Numbered from the stretch's first letter, positions 34,874 through 44,182 are shown. The stretch is 64,000 bases of DNA from SHZI01 sp031395645 (GCA_031395645.1 JANNJM010000087.1:62001-126000); one strand, 5' to 3'. Program-made: numbers and translations. The notes: generated from the sequence alone by a model not told the origin.

Positions 34874-34949
34874 GGGCCGTTAGCTCAGTTGGTAGAGCAG
34901 CGGACTTTTAATCCGTTGGTCGATGGTTCAAGTCCATCACGGCCCACCA
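34874..34949 (+). tRNA. tRNA-Lys (anticodon UUU)
   Basis: The 76-nt gene with encoded CCA has a perfect acceptor stem (GGGCCGT at 34874-34880 with ACGGCCC at 34939-34945), discriminator A, D loop TAGCTCAGTTGGTAGAGC, anticodon loop CTTTTAA with TTT, and T arm TGGTTCAAGTCCA. Its position after queC is shared with Pseudomonas. The glgP ATG begins one base after the CCA. Confidence 0.98.
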
Positions 34950-34950
34950 T

Positions 34951-37575
34951 ATGACCGGTCAGCAATTTTCCCTGCACGTTGCGCCACGCCTGCCGGAGCG
35001 CATTGCCCGGCTCAACGATCTGGCGAGTAATCTCTGGTTCAGCTGGCATCGGCCGACGCGGCACCTGTTTGAACTTCTGGACCGGGAGTTGTGGTGGCGG
35101 ACGGGCCGCAACCCACGGGTGTTTCTGCGCTGTGTCGACCAGTCCGTGCTGGAAATGGCGGCCAGCAACGACACCTTCCTGGGCGCCTACCGGCGTGCCC
35201 TCGCCGAGTACGATGCCTACCTCGAACAGCGCACCGCGGGTTACAAGCCGGCCGGGCTCGCACCGGACGACCTCATTGCGTATTTCTGCGCCGAATTTGG
35301 CTACCACGAGAGTTTTCCCATCTACTCGGGGGGCCTCGGTATCCTCGCCGGCGACCACTGCAAGACGGCCAGTGACCTCGGTCTGCCGTTCGTTGCCGTG
35401 GGGCTTCTCTACCGGCAGGGTTACTTCAATCAGCGTATCGACGAGCACGGGCAGCAGATTGCGGAGTACAGCGATATCGATGCTGACGACGCGCCGGTGC
35501 GACCTGCCCTGGATGCAGCGGGCAAGGAAGTCATCGTGGTGTGTGATCTCGCCGGGCGCCAGGTTGCTGTCAAGGCCTGGCAGGCGGATGTCGGGCGCAT
35601 TCCCGTGCTCTTGCTCGATACTGACCTGCCCCAGAACGATCCTGCCGACCGGCAGATCACCCGGAAACTGTATGGCGGTGACAGCCAGACGCGTCTGCAG
35701 CAGGAAATCATTCTCGGTGTCGCGGGAGTCCGGGCGCTCCGGGCTGCCGGCATCAGCCCGCGCGTCTGGCACATCAACGAAGGCCACGCGGCGTTTCAGA
35801 TTGTTGAGCGGATCCGGGAACTCGTTGCAGGTGGGCTGGACCTAAATGCCGCGGTCGAGGCCGTCGCTTCCTGCACCGTCTTCACCACGCACACGCCGGT
35901 TTCGGCTGGTCATGACGTCTTCGACAGGGAAGTCGTACTCAGCTATTTCCGAAACCTGATCGGTGAGATGGGCATCGGGGAGCAGGGGTTTCTGAACCTT
36001 GGCACGGAGAGTGGCACGCACTCAGGATTCAACATGACACGCCTCGCACTGACCGGTGCAAGGAACGTAAATGGCGTGAGCCGCATCCATCGCCACGCCA
36101 CCGCCGCAATCTGCGCGTCGAACTGGCCCGAGATTGCCCCCGCCGAGAATCCCATCGGGTTCGTCACCAACGGCGTACACGTGCCGACGTTTATGCAGAC
36201 AGAGTGGGCGGACCTGCTTGAGCAGAGCATTGGCCCGTCCTGGCGTTACCACCTGATGGACCGCGACCTGGTCCGCCAGATCCAGGACATTCCCGATGGC
36301 CGCTTCTGGTACGTGGGCCAGCAGGTCAAGACCGCCATGCTCATTGGCCTTCGCGACCGGCTGCGCCGCCAGCACGCACGGAACCAGCTGTCGGAAGCGC
36401 ATGCGCACCGGCTGCTGAAGTACCTCGACCCTGAGCGACCGGACGTTCTGACGGTCGGTTTTGGTCGCCGCTTTGCGACCTACAAGCGGGCGACACTCCT
36501 GCTCCAGGATCTCGGCTGGCTTAAGGACATCGTCGACAAAGACGACCGGCCGGTGGTGTTTATTTTTGCCGGCAAAGCACATCCCGCCGACCGGCCCGCG
36601 CAACTCCTGATGCAGGAGCTGCACAGAGTCAGCAGCCTGCCCGAATTTTCAGGGAAGCTCCTGCTCGTCGAGGGCTATGACATGGGCCTTGGCCGCCTGC
36701 TGACCTCCGGCGTGGACGTCTGGCTCAACACACCCGTGCACCCGATGGAAGCCAGCGGCACCTCCGGAATGAAGGCAGCCATTAATGGCACGGTGAATGT
36801 CAGCGTTCTCGATGGCTGGTGGGCCGAGGCCTACGATGGCGAGAACGGCTGGGCAATTCCTCCTTCGACCCAGATCAACGACCCGGCTGAGCGGGATCGG
36901 CACGACTCACGGACGCTCTACGAAATACTCCAGGACGAAGTCATCCCGCTCTACTACGCGCGGGACGAGCGGCTCGGTTATTCGCCGGGCTGGGTTCGCA
37001 AGTGCAAGCGCTCCATGTCCTCCATCCTGCCGCACTTCAATATGAACCGGACGGTACACGACTATTCGGTGCTGTATTACGGCCCGGCGGCGCGGCGAGG
37101 CCGGCAACTGGCGGCCGATGGCCACGCGGTAGCCCGGAGCCTGGCAGCCTGGAAGCACACTGTACGAACTGCCTGGCCCGGCGTTGCCCTGCGCCTGACG
37201 AGTTCAGTCGGCAACCGGATTGATTTCAACGGCAGTGTCACACTGGAGGTTGACGTCACGCTGAATGGCCTGTCGACCAGCGATATCCGGCTGGAGTGCA
37301 TCGTTTCCCGTGAGCTCTGCTCCGATATCACGGTGCCGGTGCGGCAGTTCGCCGACCGGGGCATCGCGGAGCCCGGACTGCGGCAGGTGGGTACGGAACA
37401 CGTTTTTGTACAGCTGTTTGCGGCGGTCGGGCCGGCGGAGGCGTCCGGCGTACACCGCTACCGCGTCGAGCTTCGGCCACCCTGGTGTGGCGCTCTTCAC
37501 TTTAAGGTTCGTGCCGTTCCGTGGCACACCCAGCTGTCGCACCCCTACGAACTGGGGCTTATGCGCTGGATTTGA
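34951..37575 (+). CDS. glgP: Alpha-glucan (glycogen) phosphorylase, DUF3417 type
   Basis: GlgP releases glucose-1-phosphate from glycogen. The 874-residue protein is of the bacterial/archaeal type with an N-terminal DUF3417 domain (LARLNDLASNLWFSWHRPTR-like start, here IARLNDLASNLWFSWHRPTR), not the shorter E. coli type. Core motifs are PIYSGGLGILAGDHCKTASD, VWHINEGHAAFQIVERIREL, FTTHTPVSAGHDVFD, and the pyridoxal-phosphate region EASGTSGMKAAINGTVNVSV with the Lys near residue 608. The start lies one base behind tRNA-Lys, leaving no Shine-Dalgarno. The 3' end overlaps glgB by 31 nt, convergent. Confidence 0.95.
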   Translation: MTGQQFSLHVAPRLPERIARLNDLASNLWFSWHRPTRHLFELLDRELWWRTGRNPRVFLRCVDQSVLEMAASNDTFLGAYRRALAEYDAYLEQRTAGYKPAGLAPDDLIAYFCAEFGYHESFPIYSGGLGILAGDHCKTASDLGLPFVAVGLLYRQGYFNQRIDEHGQQIAEYSDIDADDAPVRPALDAAGKEVIVVCDLAGRQVAVKAWQADVGRIPVLLLDTDLPQNDPADRQITRKLYGGDSQTRLQQEIILGVAGVRALRAAGISPRVWHINEGHAAFQIVERIRELVAGGLDLNAAVEAVASCTVFTTHTPVSAGHDVFDREVVLSYFRNLIGEMGIGEQGFLNLGTESGTHSGFNMTRLALTGARNVNGVSRIHRHATAAICASNWPEIAPAENPIGFVTNGVHVPTFMQTEWADLLEQSIGPSWRYHLMDRDLVRQIQDIPDGRFWYVGQQVKTAMLIGLRDRLRRQHARNQLSEAHAHRLLKYLDPERPDVLTVGFGRRFATYKRATLLLQDLGWLKDIVDKDDRPVVFIFAGKAHPADRPAQLLMQELHRVSSLPEFSGKLLLVEGYDMGLGRLLTSGVDVWLNTPVHPMEASGTSGMKAAINGTVNVSVLDGWWAEAYDGENGWAIPPSTQINDPAERDRHDSRTLYEILQDEVIPLYYARDERLGYSPGWVRKCKRSMSSILPHFNMNRTVHDYSVLYYGPAARRGRQLAADGHAVARSLAAWKHTVRTAWPGVALRLTSSVGNRIDFNGSVTLEVDVTLNGLSTSDIRLECIVSRELCSDITVPVRQFADRGIAEPGLRQVGTEHVFVQLFAAVGPAEASGVHRYRVELRPPWCGALHFKVRAVPWHTQLSHPYELGLMRWI

Positions 37576-39752
37576 GGGCCTGAGTCAGACGGAGCCAGTA
37601 TGACTCCCGCCAGCGGCGGCAGGGTGACGACGATCGACCAGGGCTGCTGCATGCACGGCACCGGTTCGGCCTGGAGCACATTGGGATTGCCGAGATCGGT
37701 GCCGCCATAGAAACGCGAGTCCGAATTAAGCAGCTCCCGCCACGCGCCCGGCGTGGGCACACCCAGCCTGAAGCCGACGCGCGGCACCGGCGTGAAGTTG
37801 AGTGCCACGACGGCAACGCCGTGGTCGGACCGCCGCACAAAGCTCAACGTGGAGCTGTCGGCATCGTCCCAGCAGAGCCACTGGAAGCCGCGCCCGTCGA
37901 AGTCCTGCTCGTGCAGGGCCGCCGTCCGGGCATAGAGGCCATTCAGATCGCCCACCAGCCGGTGCATACCCCCGTGACGCGGATCCTCGAGCAGGTGCCA
38001 GGGCAGTGACTCGCGATGATTCCATTCCCAGGGCTGCGCCAGCTCACAGCCCATGAACAGCAATTTGCGGCCCGGGTAGGTCCACTGAAACACGTAGGCC
38101 AGCCGCAGGTTCGCAAACCGCTGCCAGTCGTCCCCGGGCATTTTTGCCAGCAGTGAGCCCTTCAGGTGCACAACCTCGTCATGTGACAAGGGCAGGACGA
38201 AGTTTTCGCTAAAGGCGTAAAGCGGACCGAAAGTGAGCAGGCTGTGGTGGTGCTTGCGGTGTACAGGGTCCAGCGCCAGGTATTTCAGCGTGTCGTGCAT
38301 CCAGCCCATGTTCCACTTCATGCTGAAGCCCAGGCCGCCCGTGTCGACGGGCCGGCTGACGCCAGGCCAGGCCGTTGACTCTTCCGCAATCGTGACCGTC
38401 CCCGGGAAATCCCGGTGGGTCATGGTGTTCAGTTCGCGCAGGAACTGCACGGCTTCCAGGTTCTGGTTGCCGCCGTGGATGTTCGGTGACCATTCGCCCG
38501 GCTTGCGTGAATAGTCGAGGTAGAGCATCGACGCAACGGCATCCACCCGCAGGCCATCGATGTGGAATTCTTCCAGCCAGAAACGCGCGCTCGAGAGCAG
38601 GAAGCTGCGAACTTCCTGCCGGTCGAAATTGAAGATCAGGGTGCCCCAGTCCGGGTGGCTGCCTTTCTGCGGATCGCCGTACTCGAACAGGGGCGAGCCG
38701 TCGAAGTCGGCCAGGCCGTGGCTGTCGCGGGGGAAATGGGCGGGCACCCAGTCCAGGATGACCCCGAGACCAGCCCGGTGGCATGCATCGATCAGGAACC
38801 GCAGGTCATCGGGGCTGCCGTAGCGGCTGGTTGGTGCAAAATACCCGACCGGCTGGTAGCCCCACGACTCATCGAGCGGGTACTCGGTGAGGGGGAGAAA
38901 TTCGACGTGGGTGAAGCCCTGCTCAACGACGTAGGGGATCAGGATGTCGGCGGCCTGCCGGTAGGTCAGCGAGCTGCCGTCCGGATTGCGGCGCCAGGAC
39001 CCAAAGTGCACCTCGTAGATGGACATCGGTGCGTGCACCCAGTCCCGGGCACGCCGCTTTGCAAGCCAGGCATCGTCCTGCCACGGGAACGGTTCGGTGG
39101 CGCGGAACCGCGATGCGGTGGCGGGTCGGAATTCGTACTCCCGGGCGAAAGGGTCGATTTTCAGTCCCAGTGCGCCGGAATGCCGGTTGCGAATCTCAAA
39201 CTTGTAGAGGACTGCAGTCAGTCCCGGAATGAACAGTTCCCAGACACCGGAGCCACCCCGGACCCGCATGGGGTGACAGCGCCCGTCCCAGCGATTGAAA
39301 TCCCCAACCACGCTGACCCGTCCTGCGTTGGGGGCCCACACGGCAAAGAGCACCCCGGCGATGCCGTCCACTCGCCAGACGTGCGCCCCCAGGAGATGGT
39401 GGGCGGCGTTGTGGTGGCCTCCGCTGAAGGCGCCGATCTGGCTCTCGTCAAGCTGGGGCCCGAAGCAGTACGGATCGAAGCCCTCGTGGACCTGGCCATT
39501 GCCGCTCTGAACCCGCAGCCGGTAGTGCTGGGGAACCGCTGGCGCGCGACCCTGCCATTCAAAGAGATCGGTCTGCCCGACGCGGAGCATGCTCGCAGCG
39601 GCTTCCACGATGTCTACGCTGATCGTGTCAGGCTGCAGCGCCCGGACGATGACGGAGCCGTCCGGAAGTGGGTGTCGCCCCAGCCAGCCGAATGGGTCGT
39701 GGTGGCGTGCTTCCAGCAGGGAAGCGAGGTCAGACGGCAGCAAACTAGGCAT
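37545..39752 (-). CDS. glgB: 1,4-alpha-glucan branching enzyme
   Basis: GlgB introduces alpha-1,6 branches into glycogen. I prefer the ATG at 39752 (MPSLLPSDLASLLEARHHDP, 735 residues); an ATG at 39788 adds 12 residues without family character. The N-terminal N1 and CBM48 domains contain HDPFGWLGRHPLPDG and VWAPNAGRVSVVGDFNRWDG. The GH13 barrel has DGLRVDAVASMLYLDYSR (nucleophile Asp near 403), VTIAEESTAWPGV (acid/base Glu near 456) and PLSHDEVVHLKGSL. It diverges from glgC across 65 nt. Confidence 0.97.
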   Translation of the reverse strand: MPSLLPSDLASLLEARHHDPFGWLGRHPLPDGSVIVRALQPDTISVDIVEAAASMLRVGQTDLFEWQGRAPAVPQHYRLRVQSGNGQVHEGFDPYCFGPQLDESQIGAFSGGHHNAAHHLLGAHVWRVDGIAGVLFAVWAPNAGRVSVVGDFNRWDGRCHPMRVRGGSGVWELFIPGLTAVLYKFEIRNRHSGALGLKIDPFAREYEFRPATASRFRATEPFPWQDDAWLAKRRARDWVHAPMSIYEVHFGSWRRNPDGSSLTYRQAADILIPYVVEQGFTHVEFLPLTEYPLDESWGYQPVGYFAPTSRYGSPDDLRFLIDACHRAGLGVILDWVPAHFPRDSHGLADFDGSPLFEYGDPQKGSHPDWGTLIFNFDRQEVRSFLLSSARFWLEEFHIDGLRVDAVASMLYLDYSRKPGEWSPNIHGGNQNLEAVQFLRELNTMTHRDFPGTVTIAEESTAWPGVSRPVDTGGLGFSMKWNMGWMHDTLKYLALDPVHRKHHHSLLTFGPLYAFSENFVLPLSHDEVVHLKGSLLAKMPGDDWQRFANLRLAYVFQWTYPGRKLLFMGCELAQPWEWNHRESLPWHLLEDPRHGGMHRLVGDLNGLYARTAALHEQDFDGRGFQWLCWDDADSSTLSFVRRSDHGVAVVALNFTPVPRVGFRLGVPTPGAWRELLNSDSRFYGGTDLGNPNVLQAEPVPCMQQPWSIVVTLPPLAGVILAPSDSGPQIQRISPSS

Positions 39753-39762
39753 GGCTCCCCTA

Positions 39763-39800
39763 TGACAGATGGTGTTACATTTGCCCACAGTGTGACAGAT
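39763..39800. promoter_or_regulatory. Direct repeats in the glgB/glgC divergent region
   Basis: TGACAGAT occurs at 39763-39770 and 39793-39800, exactly 30 bp apart (about three helical turns), in the 65-bp region between the two divergent start codons. Such spacing would let a regulator bind both sites on one face. No regulator is encoded nearby, and chance is not excluded. Confidence 0.35.
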
Positions 39801-39817
39801 CAGGCGCGGACACTGCG

Positions 39818-41155
39818 GTGAGCATTTTCTATCCTGGCGGCAGCGCCAAACCAGCCCGCTCGGGCCGATTTGTCAGCCAGCTGACGAAAAGTACCATGGC
39901 CCTCGTCATGGCCGGGGGGCGCGGCGAGCGTCTGAAGAACCTTACCCTGCACCGCGCCAAACCGGCCACACCTTTCGGCGGCAAGTACCGCATCATCGAT
40001 TTCAGTCTCTCCAATTGTGTCAATTCCGGGATTCGCCAGATCCTCGTCCTGACGCAGTACAAATCCCATTCGCTGATCCAGCATGTGCAGAGGGGCTGGG
40101 GCTACCTGCGTGGCGAACTCGGCGAGTTTGTGCAGATGGTTCCTGCCCAGCAGAAGATCGGTGAACTCTGGTACCGCGGCACCGCGGACGCGGTCTACCA
40201 GAATCTGGACATAATCGAGGCCCACGCACCCGAACTAGTGCTGGTTTTGGCCGGTGACCATGTCTATAAGATGGATTATGGCCCGATGATCGCCTTCCAC
40301 GTGGAGCGCTCGGCGGACATCACGGTAGGCATGGTGCAGGTGCCGCTCGAGACGGCACATGAATTCGGTATTGCGACCGTGGATGCTGAGCACCGCATCA
40401 CCCGCTTCAGTGAGAAGCCCCGCAATCCGGAGCCGATGCCCGGCCGGAGCGATGTCGCCCTGGCATCGATGGGCATCTACGTCTTCGGTCTGGCCTACCT
40501 GCGCGAGGTGCTGGCCCGGAATGTGACTGATCCCTCCACCGTGCACGATTTTGGCAAGAACATCATCCCCGGTGCGATTGCAGGCGGTGGTGTCTACGCT
40601 TACCCCTTCCAGAGTGTCGAAACCCAGGCGCAGGCGTACTGGCGCGATGTCGGCACGGTGGATGCGTTTTACACGGCCAACATGGAGCTGATTTTCGTCA
40701 GCCCGGAGCTCAATCTGTACGATTCCGAGTGGCCGATCTGGACCTATCAGGAGCAGATGCCCTGCGCCAAATTCGTCCTCGACGAGGACGGTCGGCGCGG
40801 CACGGCCATCAACTCCATGGTCGCAGGCGGCTGCATCATCTCCGGAGCCCAGGTTCGCGAGTCGTTGCTGTTTTTCAACGTTACTGTGGACGAACGAACG
40901 GAAATCTTCCGCTCCGTCATCCTGCCCCACGTCGTGGTGGGCCGGGGCTGCCGGATTTCCGGGGCGATCATCGATGAGGGCTGCAATGTTCCGGACGGCA
41001 TGGTGATTGGTGAAAATGCTGACAGTGATCGTGAGCGGTTCCATGTGACGGAGCAGGGTGTCGTGCTCGTGACGGAGGACATGCTGCGGGCAGCCGCGTC
41101 GAGGCCGGCGACCGCCGTCCCGGCACCGGTCGGCATACCGGTAGTAGCGCGCTGA
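39818..41155 (+). CDS. glgC: Glucose-1-phosphate adenylyltransferase
   Basis: GlgC makes ADP-glucose, the committed step of glycogen synthesis. The 445-residue protein starts at a GTG. It has the nucleotidyltransferase signatures MALVMAGGRGERLKNLTLHR, AKPATPFGGKYRIIDFSLSN, VLAGDHVYKMDYGPMIAFH and ITRFSEKPRNPEP, the glucose-1-phosphate site QAYWRDVGTVDAFYTANMEL, and a C-terminal left-handed beta helix (VAGGCIISGAQVRESLLFFN). It is co-directional with malQ 17 nt downstream. Confidence 0.97.
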   Translation: MSIFYPGGSAKPARSGRFVSQLTKSTMALVMAGGRGERLKNLTLHRAKPATPFGGKYRIIDFSLSNCVNSGIRQILVLTQYKSHSLIQHVQRGWGYLRGELGEFVQMVPAQQKIGELWYRGTADAVYQNLDIIEAHAPELVLVLAGDHVYKMDYGPMIAFHVERSADITVGMVQVPLETAHEFGIATVDAEHRITRFSEKPRNPEPMPGRSDVALASMGIYVFGLAYLREVLARNVTDPSTVHDFGKNIIPGAIAGGGVYAYPFQSVETQAQAYWRDVGTVDAFYTANMELIFVSPELNLYDSEWPIWTYQEQMPCAKFVLDEDGRRGTAINSMVAGGCIISGAQVRESLLFFNVTVDERTEIFRSVILPHVVVGRGCRISGAIIDEGCNVPDGMVIGENADSDRERFHVTEQGVVLVTEDMLRAAASRPATAVPAPVGIPVVAR

Positions 41156-41172
41156 GCCGCGCGGGAGCCGGG

Positions 41173-42645
41173 GTGACGGCATCCCTGCTGAACGGCCAGC
41201 GTCGCGCTGGAGTGCTTCTGCATCCCACGTCGTTGCCAGGCCCCTGGGAAGCCGGCGTCCTGGGCGCCGATGCGTACCGATTTCTGGAGTGGCTGCGCGA
41301 CGGAGGGTTCCGCTGGTGGCAGATGCTGCCGGTCGGCCCCGTCGGTGAATCCATCTCACCCTATCAACTGACCTCCGCCTTTGCTGGCAATCCCCGGCTG
41401 ATCGATCCCGATGACCTGCAGAGCGCGGGCGGGCTGTCGGCCAGGCCCGAGGGGGCTCCCGGATCCTGGGCTGAGCGCAAAGCGCTGCTGCACTCCGCCT
41501 GGCTGGGTTTCTGCGCGGCTGCCGGACCGGATGCGCGCGCGGAGTTCACCGCCTACTGGCAGGGCCAGCGCGGCTGGTTGTTGCCGTTCGCGCTCTTCAG
41601 CGTCGCGCGCCGCCGTTACGGCGACGGTGGCTTTTGGACGTGGCCGCAGGCTATTCGCCGCCGCGAGCCCGCTGCCATTGCGCGCCTGTTAGAGGAGGCG
41701 GGCGCGGAAATCCGGGAAATCGCCTTTGAGCAGTGGGTGTTTGACCGGCAATGGGCGCGGCTGAAGGCGCGGGCCCGGGAGTACGGGATCGAGCTGCTGG
41801 GTGATCTGCCGATTTACGTGGACCTGGACAGTGCTGACGTGTGGTGGCACCGCCGGCTGTTTCGCGTCGATGCAGACGGTCGGCCTGCGGCGGTTGCCGG
41901 CGTGCCGCCAGACTACTTCAGCGCTGACGGGCAGCTGTGGGGCAATCCCCTCTACGACTGGGATGCCATGCGGGCTGACGGCTTCCGCTGGTGGATTAAC
42001 CGGGTGCACACCCAGCTGCGGCGGTTCGACTGTCTCCGGATTGATCATTTCCGCGGCCTGCAGGCGTACTGGGAGATTTCCGCGGAGGCCACCAGCGCGC
42101 GGGAAGGTCATTGGCAACTTGCGCCCGGCGCACCGTTGCTTGCGGCACTCGGCACTGCCTGCGGCGGACAGCCGTTTCTGGCTGAGGACCTGGGCACGAT
42201 CACTGCCGAGGTGCATGCGCTGCGGGCCCAGTTTGGCCTGCCCGGCATGCTGATTGCGCAGTTCGCCTTCGACGGTTCGCAAGACAATCCCTATCTCCCC
42301 GCGAATCAGGTCGAGGCCGCTGTCGTGTATTCGGGAACGCACGATAACGACACGGTTGTGGGCTGGTCACGGAGTCTGGATCCCGGATCCCGCGCCTACG
42401 CGCAACGGGTACTGGCCTGCGGCCCGGACGAACTGCCCGATGCGTTGCTGCGCTCCGTGTGGCAGTCGCCCGCACAGACCGCCATCTTTCCGTTCCAGGA
42501 TCTTCTGGGATTGGGGCCCGAGGCCCGGATGAACACGCCGGCAACGACGAGCGGTAACTGGACCTGGCGTTTTGCGTGGAGCCAGGTGCCGGAAGACCTG
42601 GCCGCGGAGTGCCGCCTGCGGGGTAGTGCAGCCGGCCGGAGTTAG
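41173..42645 (+). CDS. malQ: 4-alpha-glucanotransferase (amylomaltase)
   Basis: MalQ transfers 4-alpha-glucan chains between maltodextrins. The 490-residue GH77 protein starts at a GTG and has RRAGVLLHPTSLPGPWEAGV, PVGPVGESISPYQLTSAFAG, GIELLGDLPIYVDLDSADVW, the catalytic Asp in CLRIDHFRGLQAYWEI, the Glu in FLAEDLGTITAEV and the third acidic residue in YSGTHDNDTVVGW. It follows glgC and converges on glgA with a 9-nt gap. Its place in the glycogen block suggests recycling of short glucans left by GlgP. Confidence 0.95.
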   Translation: MTASLLNGQRRAGVLLHPTSLPGPWEAGVLGADAYRFLEWLRDGGFRWWQMLPVGPVGESISPYQLTSAFAGNPRLIDPDDLQSAGGLSARPEGAPGSWAERKALLHSAWLGFCAAAGPDARAEFTAYWQGQRGWLLPFALFSVARRRYGDGGFWTWPQAIRRREPAAIARLLEEAGAEIREIAFEQWVFDRQWARLKARAREYGIELLGDLPIYVDLDSADVWWHRRLFRVDADGRPAAVAGVPPDYFSADGQLWGNPLYDWDAMRADGFRWWINRVHTQLRRFDCLRIDHFRGLQAYWEISAEATSAREGHWQLAPGAPLLAALGTACGGQPFLAEDLGTITAEVHALRAQFGLPGMLIAQFAFDGSQDNPYLPANQVEAAVVYSGTHDNDTVVGWSRSLDPGSRAYAQRVLACGPDELPDALLRSVWQSPAQTAIFPFQDLLGLGPEARMNTPATTSGNWTWRFAWSQVPEDLAAECRLRGSAAGRS

Positions 42646-42654
42646 CGCGTCTTC

Positions 42655-44127
42655 TCAAGACGCCGGAGCGTGACCGCCTGTCAGTCTCTTGTAGAGAGCC
42701 TCGTAGTGGGGGGCCTCGTGCCGCCAGGAGAAGTCCTTCCGCATGCCATTTTGCTGGAGCCGTGCCCACAGGGTGGGCTGACTGAACCAGGTGAGGACCT
42801 CGCCGATCCCCCAGGTGAGCCCCGCAGCATTGGCATCTTTGAAGATGCTGCCCGTTCCGGCCTGGCTGGCGGCGTCGAAGTGGCTAACCGTGTCTTTGAG
42901 GCCACCGGTCTCGCGCACGATCGGGACTGCACCGTAACGGAGCGCGTACAGCTGGGTCAGGCCGCAGGGCTCGTAGATCGACGGCACAACAAAGGCGTCG
43001 GCCCCGGCAAAAATCAGCCGTGCCAGCGACTCGTCCTGCACATCGAAGTAGTGGAACAGATCCGGGAAGCTGGCCTTAAGTTTCCGCAGCTCTCCGACGT
43101 ATCGTTCCTCACCCTGGCCAAGGATAACGAGCTGCACCTGCCGCTGCCGCAGCAAGGGCGGCAGTGCCTCGACCACCAGTTCGATGCCCTTCTGCTCGGC
43201 GAGCCGCGTCACCATGCCCAGCAGCGGCACTGGCAGTCCGGGACGGAGGTCGGCGCGGGCGATCAGTGCTTCACGACAGGTTGCCTTGCCAGCGAGCTGG
43301 CGCCCGTCGTAGCGGGCCGGGAGTCGCGGGTCGCTGGCCGGATCCCAGGCCGAATAGTCGACACCGTTCAGGATGCCGACCAGTCGATTCCGGCGCTGGA
43401 GGAGCAGGGTGTCCAGGCCCTTGCCGTACTCCGGAGTCAGGATCTCCTCCGCGTGAGTGGGGCTGACCGTCGTGAGCGCGTCCGCGGCGCTGATGCCGTC
43501 GCGCAGGAAGTTGAGATCGGGAGCGGGTCCCGTCGCCACGGGTGCCGCAACCAGGCCGAGTTCTGGGGCCAGCGTGCCGCGAAAAACGCCCTGGTAACCG
43601 ATGTTGTGGATGGTCAGGACGGAGTTGGCGTCACGGAGGACGCGCGTCGCCAGGTAACCGGATTTGAGCAGCACCGGCAGCAGAGCGGCATGCCAGTCAT
43701 GGCAATGAATAATCTGGGGCGACCAGTCGAGCAGCTCGCACAGGCGCAAAGCGCCGTGCGCCAGCAGGGCGAAGCGTCGAGCCTCGAGTTCGCCACCACC
43801 GTAAATGGCGCCTGAGCCGAAAAACTGTGGGGCATCGATCTGGTAGAGCAGCGGCTCGTGCCGTGACGCGGCTGGCACCTGGGCGAGGGTGTAACCGGGG
43901 TGGACACCCGCCAGCGCAACGGGCGATACCTGAATGCCGCCCAACCTGATCGTGCCTGTGGGCTGCGGCTCATCCTGGCCGTGGCTCAGGGCCGTGTAAA
44001 ACGGCACTACCACGCGAACGTCGTGTCTTGCGCTTACCAGTGCCTTGCAGAGGCCCGTCACCATGTCGGCCAGACCGCCCGTTTTGGCGAACGGGGCGTA
44101 TTCGGCCGAGACCATGAGGATTCGCAT
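42655..44127 (-). CDS. glgA: Glycogen synthase (ADP-glucose)
   Basis: GlgA elongates alpha-1,4-glucan from ADP-glucose. The ATG at 44127 (MRILMVSAEYAPFAKTGGLA) gives 490 residues; the frame extends 54 codons further upstream without family-like sequence. The KTGGLADM ADP-glucose loop is at residues 15-22. Further blocks are IIHCHDWHAALLPVLLKSGY, LTIHNIGYQGVFRGTLAPEL, NGVDYSAWDP, and the GT5 C-terminal IYEPCGLTQLYALRYGAVPI followed by VRETGGLKDTV. It points towards malQ. Confidence 0.96.
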   Translation of the reverse strand: MRILMVSAEYAPFAKTGGLADMVTGLCKALVSARHDVRVVVPFYTALSHGQDEPQPTGTIRLGGIQVSPVALAGVHPGYTLAQVPAASRHEPLLYQIDAPQFFGSGAIYGGGELEARRFALLAHGALRLCELLDWSPQIIHCHDWHAALLPVLLKSGYLATRVLRDANSVLTIHNIGYQGVFRGTLAPELGLVAAPVATGPAPDLNFLRDGISAADALTTVSPTHAEEILTPEYGKGLDTLLLQRRNRLVGILNGVDYSAWDPASDPRLPARYDGRQLAGKATCREALIARADLRPGLPVPLLGMVTRLAEQKGIELVVEALPPLLRQRQVQLVILGQGEERYVGELRKLKASFPDLFHYFDVQDESLARLIFAGADAFVVPSIYEPCGLTQLYALRYGAVPIVRETGGLKDTVSHFDAASQAGTGSIFKDANAAGLTWGIGEVLTWFSQPTLWARLQQNGMRKDFSWRHEAPHYEALYKRLTGGHAPAS

Positions 44128-44154
44128 GGGTCGGCTGACCGAAGCGCCGGCTCG

Positions 44155-44182
44155 AAACCTTAGGTCTGGAAGCCTAAGGTTT
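44155..44182 (-). terminator. Hairpin at the 3' end of the outer-membrane protein gene
   Basis: AAACCTTAGG (44155-44164) and CCTAAGGTTT (44173-44182) form a perfect 10-bp stem with an 8-nt loop. It overlaps the stop codon of the upstream minus-strand gene and lies just before glgA. The minus transcript has only a short T run after the stem, so it may attenuate or protect the 3' end instead of acting as a classical terminator. Confidence 0.5.

Noticed and set aside
38562..39821. 419-codon open frame antisense to glgB
   Set aside because: Mirror of a catalytically complete branching enzyme; no family motifs in the translation.
42670..43815. 381-codon open frame antisense to glgA
   Set aside because: glgA motifs are complete on the minus strand; the plus-strand translation lacks any structure.
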